Shown here piece by piece: positions 61,671-64,000 of a stretch of 64,000 nt of DNA. The DNA comes from Flavobacteriales bacterium (GTDB lineage: Bacteria > Bacteroidota > Bacteroidia > Flavobacteriales_D > Crocinitomicaceae): positions 1 through 64,000 of the forward strand of contig CANLIL010000009.1 in assembly GCA_947491305.1 (NCBI GenBank), in the 5' to 3' direction. The stretch's first letter is position 1. Each line of letters starts with the position of its first letter. The notes below the pieces were generated by a model that saw nothing but the letters and a program-made list of their open reading frames with translations, had not been told where the DNA came from and searched no databases. Made by a program: the position numbers and the translations under genes.

Positions 61671-64000
61671 ATGAAAATTTTTAGTCTATTGGCATTTATT
61701 GCAGTTTCAATACATACAATCGCTCAACAAACATCTGTTAAAGGTCGTGTAGCATCAAGTCTTTCAAATGAATCAATTGAAATGGCAAGCGTAACCATTG
61801 TTGAACTTCAAAAAATTGTTTTCACAGACAAAGACGGTGTTTTTTCATTTGATAACGTCGTACCAGGTTTATACACATTTAAAGCAAAAGCAGCAGGTTT
61901 TGACGATCAAGTGTTGAATGAAATTTCAGTAACTTATACTCGAACGATAGAATTGAATTTCACATTAGAGCCATTATACAAACAACAACAAGAAGTAAAA
62001 GTAAAAGCATCGCCTTTCAAAAAGAATCCAGAATCTCCTGTTTCATTGCGTACGTTGAATGCAGCTGAAATTGAACGTTTACCAGGTGCAGGAAGAGATG
62101 TGAGTAAAGTACTGCAAGCATTACCAGGAGTAGCACTGCGTCCAACATTTCGGAATGATATTATCATTCGTGGTGGAGCACCAAGTGAAAATAAATTTTA
62201 TTTAGATGGAATTGAAGTTCCAAACATTAATCACTTTGCAACGCAAGGAAGTAGTGGTGGACCTGTAGGATTATTAAATGTTAATTTTATTCGTGAAGTA
62301 GATTTTTATTCAGGTGCTTTTCCAGCTAATCGCGCAAATGGATTGAGTTCAGTTATTTCATTCAATCAAAAAGATGGTAACAAAGAGAAATTGGTCACCA
62401 ATTTTGCTTTAGGATCAAGTGATGCAGCCTTAACTTTTGATGGACCATTAGGAAAAAAAGCAGATTTCATTTTTTCTATTCGTAGATCGTATTTACAGTT
62501 TTTGTTTTCAGCTTTAAAGTTGCCTTTTTTACCGACTTACAACGATTCTCAATTTAAAGTGAACATTCGTCCCAACGATAAAAATAAAATTTCAATCATA
62601 GGTTTAGGAGCATACGATGATTTCACCTTGAACACTTCTGTAAATGATGGTATTACTGATACAACAAAATTAGAATACAATAATTTCATTTTAGGAAATA
62701 TTCCAACACAAAAACAATGGAATTACACCATCGGAATGAATTGGCAGCATTTTTCAAAAAATTCAATTCAAACGTTTGTTGCAAGCCGCAACATGTTGAA
62801 TAATTCATCCGCACGTTATTTTAACAACATTGAAACACCCATCAATCGTATTTTAGATTACAGTTCTTTTGAAGCTGAGAATAAATTTCGATTTGAACAC
62901 CAATTTACTAAAAATGGTTACAAGTTCAACTTAGGAGTTGGTTACGAATACGCCCGTTATTTCTCTTCTAACTATAACAAAATTGCGATTCAAGGAAATG
63001 TGATTACTATTGATAATCAATCGAATCTATACATGAGTAAAGCTTCAGCTTTTGGCCAAGTTTCAAAAGCATATTTAGATGGAAGAATGAATCTTTCTTT
63101 GGGATTAAGAACAGATATAAATTCGTATAGTTCATCTATGCAAAATCCATTAAACCAATTATCACCAATGGTTTCTGCGAGTTATAAATTAACGCCAAGT
63201 TGGACAATCAATGCCAATGTTGCACGTTACAATCAATTGCCCGCTTATACGATCTTGGGTTATAGAAATGCAACAGGGGATTTGGTGAATAAACAAAACG
63301 AATTAAAATACATCACTGCGGATCATTTTGTTTTAGGAACTGCATATTTGACAGAATTCAATGCGCGTTTTTCAGTTGAAGGTTTTTACAAAAAATACAC
63401 AAACTATCCATTCTCTATTAACGATTCAATTTCGTTAGCAAATTTAGGAACTGAGTTCGGAATTGTTGGAAATGAAGCCGTTCGATCTGTTTCAATAGGA
63501 AGAGCATATGGAACTGAATTCTTGTACCAACAAAAAATGGTGAAAGGATTTTATGGAGTTGTAGCATACACGTTTGTGACGTCAGAATTTTTAACTTCAA
63601 ATAACACGTATGCAGCTAGTTCATGGGACAGTAAAAACATCGTTTCGTTAACAGGTGGAAAACGCTTTAAAAATGGCTGGGAAATTGGCGTTCGTTGGTT
63701 GTATTCTGGTGGTTCGCCTTACACGCCAATCGATGTTGCAACTTCAAGTTTAAAAGCTGTTTGGGACGTAAATGGAAGAGGATTGTTGGATTATTCGAAA
63801 TTGAATACTGAGCGAGAAGGAAGTTTCCACCAATTAAATATTCGCGTTGATAAAAAATACTATTTGAAAAAATGGACCTTGAATTTTTATTTGGACATTC
63901 AAAATGCGTATGCTGCAAAAACGAAAGTTGCACCGATTTTATTGGTTGAAAAAGACGCAGCTGGAAATCCAATTACAGATCCAAACGACCCAACGCGATA
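61671..64000 (+). CDS. TonB-dependent receptor with N-terminal CarboxypepD_reg-like domain (3' truncated by window edge)
   Basis: MKIFSLLAFIAVSIHTIAQQTSVKGRVASSLSNESIEMASVTI; plug AAEIERLPGAGRDVSKVLQALPGVALRPTFRNDIIIRGGAPSENKFYLDGIEVPN; open to window end, so absent from the ORF track. Confidence 0.92.
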   Translation, partial: MKIFSLLAFIAVSIHTIAQQTSVKGRVASSLSNESIEMASVTIVELQKIVFTDKDGVFSFDNVVPGLYTFKAKAAGFDDQVLNEISVTYTRTIELNFTLEPLYKQQQEVKVKASPFKKNPESPVSLRTLNAAEIERLPGAGRDVSKVLQALPGVALRPTFRNDIIIRGGAPSENKFYLDGIEVPNINHFATQGSSGGPVGLLNVNFIREVDFYSGAFPANRANGLSSVISFNQKDGNKEKLVTNFALGSSDAALTFDGPLGKKADFIFSIRRSYLQFLFSALKLPFLPTYNDSQFKVNIRPNDKNKISIIGLGAYDDFTLNTSVNDGITDTTKLEYNNFILGNIPTQKQWNYTIGMNWQHFSKNSIQTFVASRNMLNNSSARYFNNIETPINRILDYSSFEAENKFRFEHQFTKNGYKFNLGVGYEYARYFSSNYNKIAIQGNVITIDNQSNLYMSKASAFGQVSKAYLDGRMNLSLGLRTDINSYSSSMQNPLNQLSPMVSASYKLTPSWTINANVARYNQLPAYTILGYRNATGDLVNKQNELKYITADHFVLGTAYLTEFNARFSVEGFYKKYTNYPFSINDSISLANLGTEFGIVGNEAVRSVSIGRAYGTEFLYQQKMVKGFYGVVAYTFVTSEFLTSNNTYAASSWDSKNIVSLTGGKRFKNGWEIGVRWLYSGGSPYTPIDVATSSLKAVWDVNGRGLLDYSKLNTEREGSFHQLNIRVDKKYYLKKWTLNFYLDIQNAYAAKTKVAPILLVEKDAAGNPITDPNDPTR

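Overview
AT-rich chromosomal window from a Bacteroidota bacterium. A Flavobacteriales-like origin is inferred from gene content: T9SS sorting domain, PorX, OstA-like, OmpA/PD40 proteins and TAnnTTTG-type -7 promoters. The window is mostly single-copy housekeeping genes: relA/spoT 3' end, purA, fur, gmhA, glyA, surE, lpxB, mutAB, oxyR, katG, murB, porX, tsaE, ald, prfC, tRNA-His, an E2 acyltransferase, trpG/pabA-like and a TonB receptor. I see no transposase, integrase, CRISPR array, rRNA or prophage. Most notable observations: (1) two loci where one accessory gene is flanked by imperfect direct repeats derived from the host neighbourhood. One is a sulfurtransferase between a 54-nt remnant of the ostA 3' end and the intact ostA. 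The other is a T9SS-secreted protein gene between two 59-nt copies of the oxyR/katG regulatory region. (2) A GT2 glycosyltransferase whose C-terminal half looks like a polyprenyl-phosphate glycosylphosphotransferase with its catalytic core deleted. (3) A translationally coupled LTA-synthase-like / diacylglycerol-kinase-like pair in a Gram-negative. (4) A tandem triplet of PorE-like TPR/PD40/OmpA proteins in which one copy has lost the CRD and the peptidoglycan-binding Asp. All similarities were read by eye; no database search was run.
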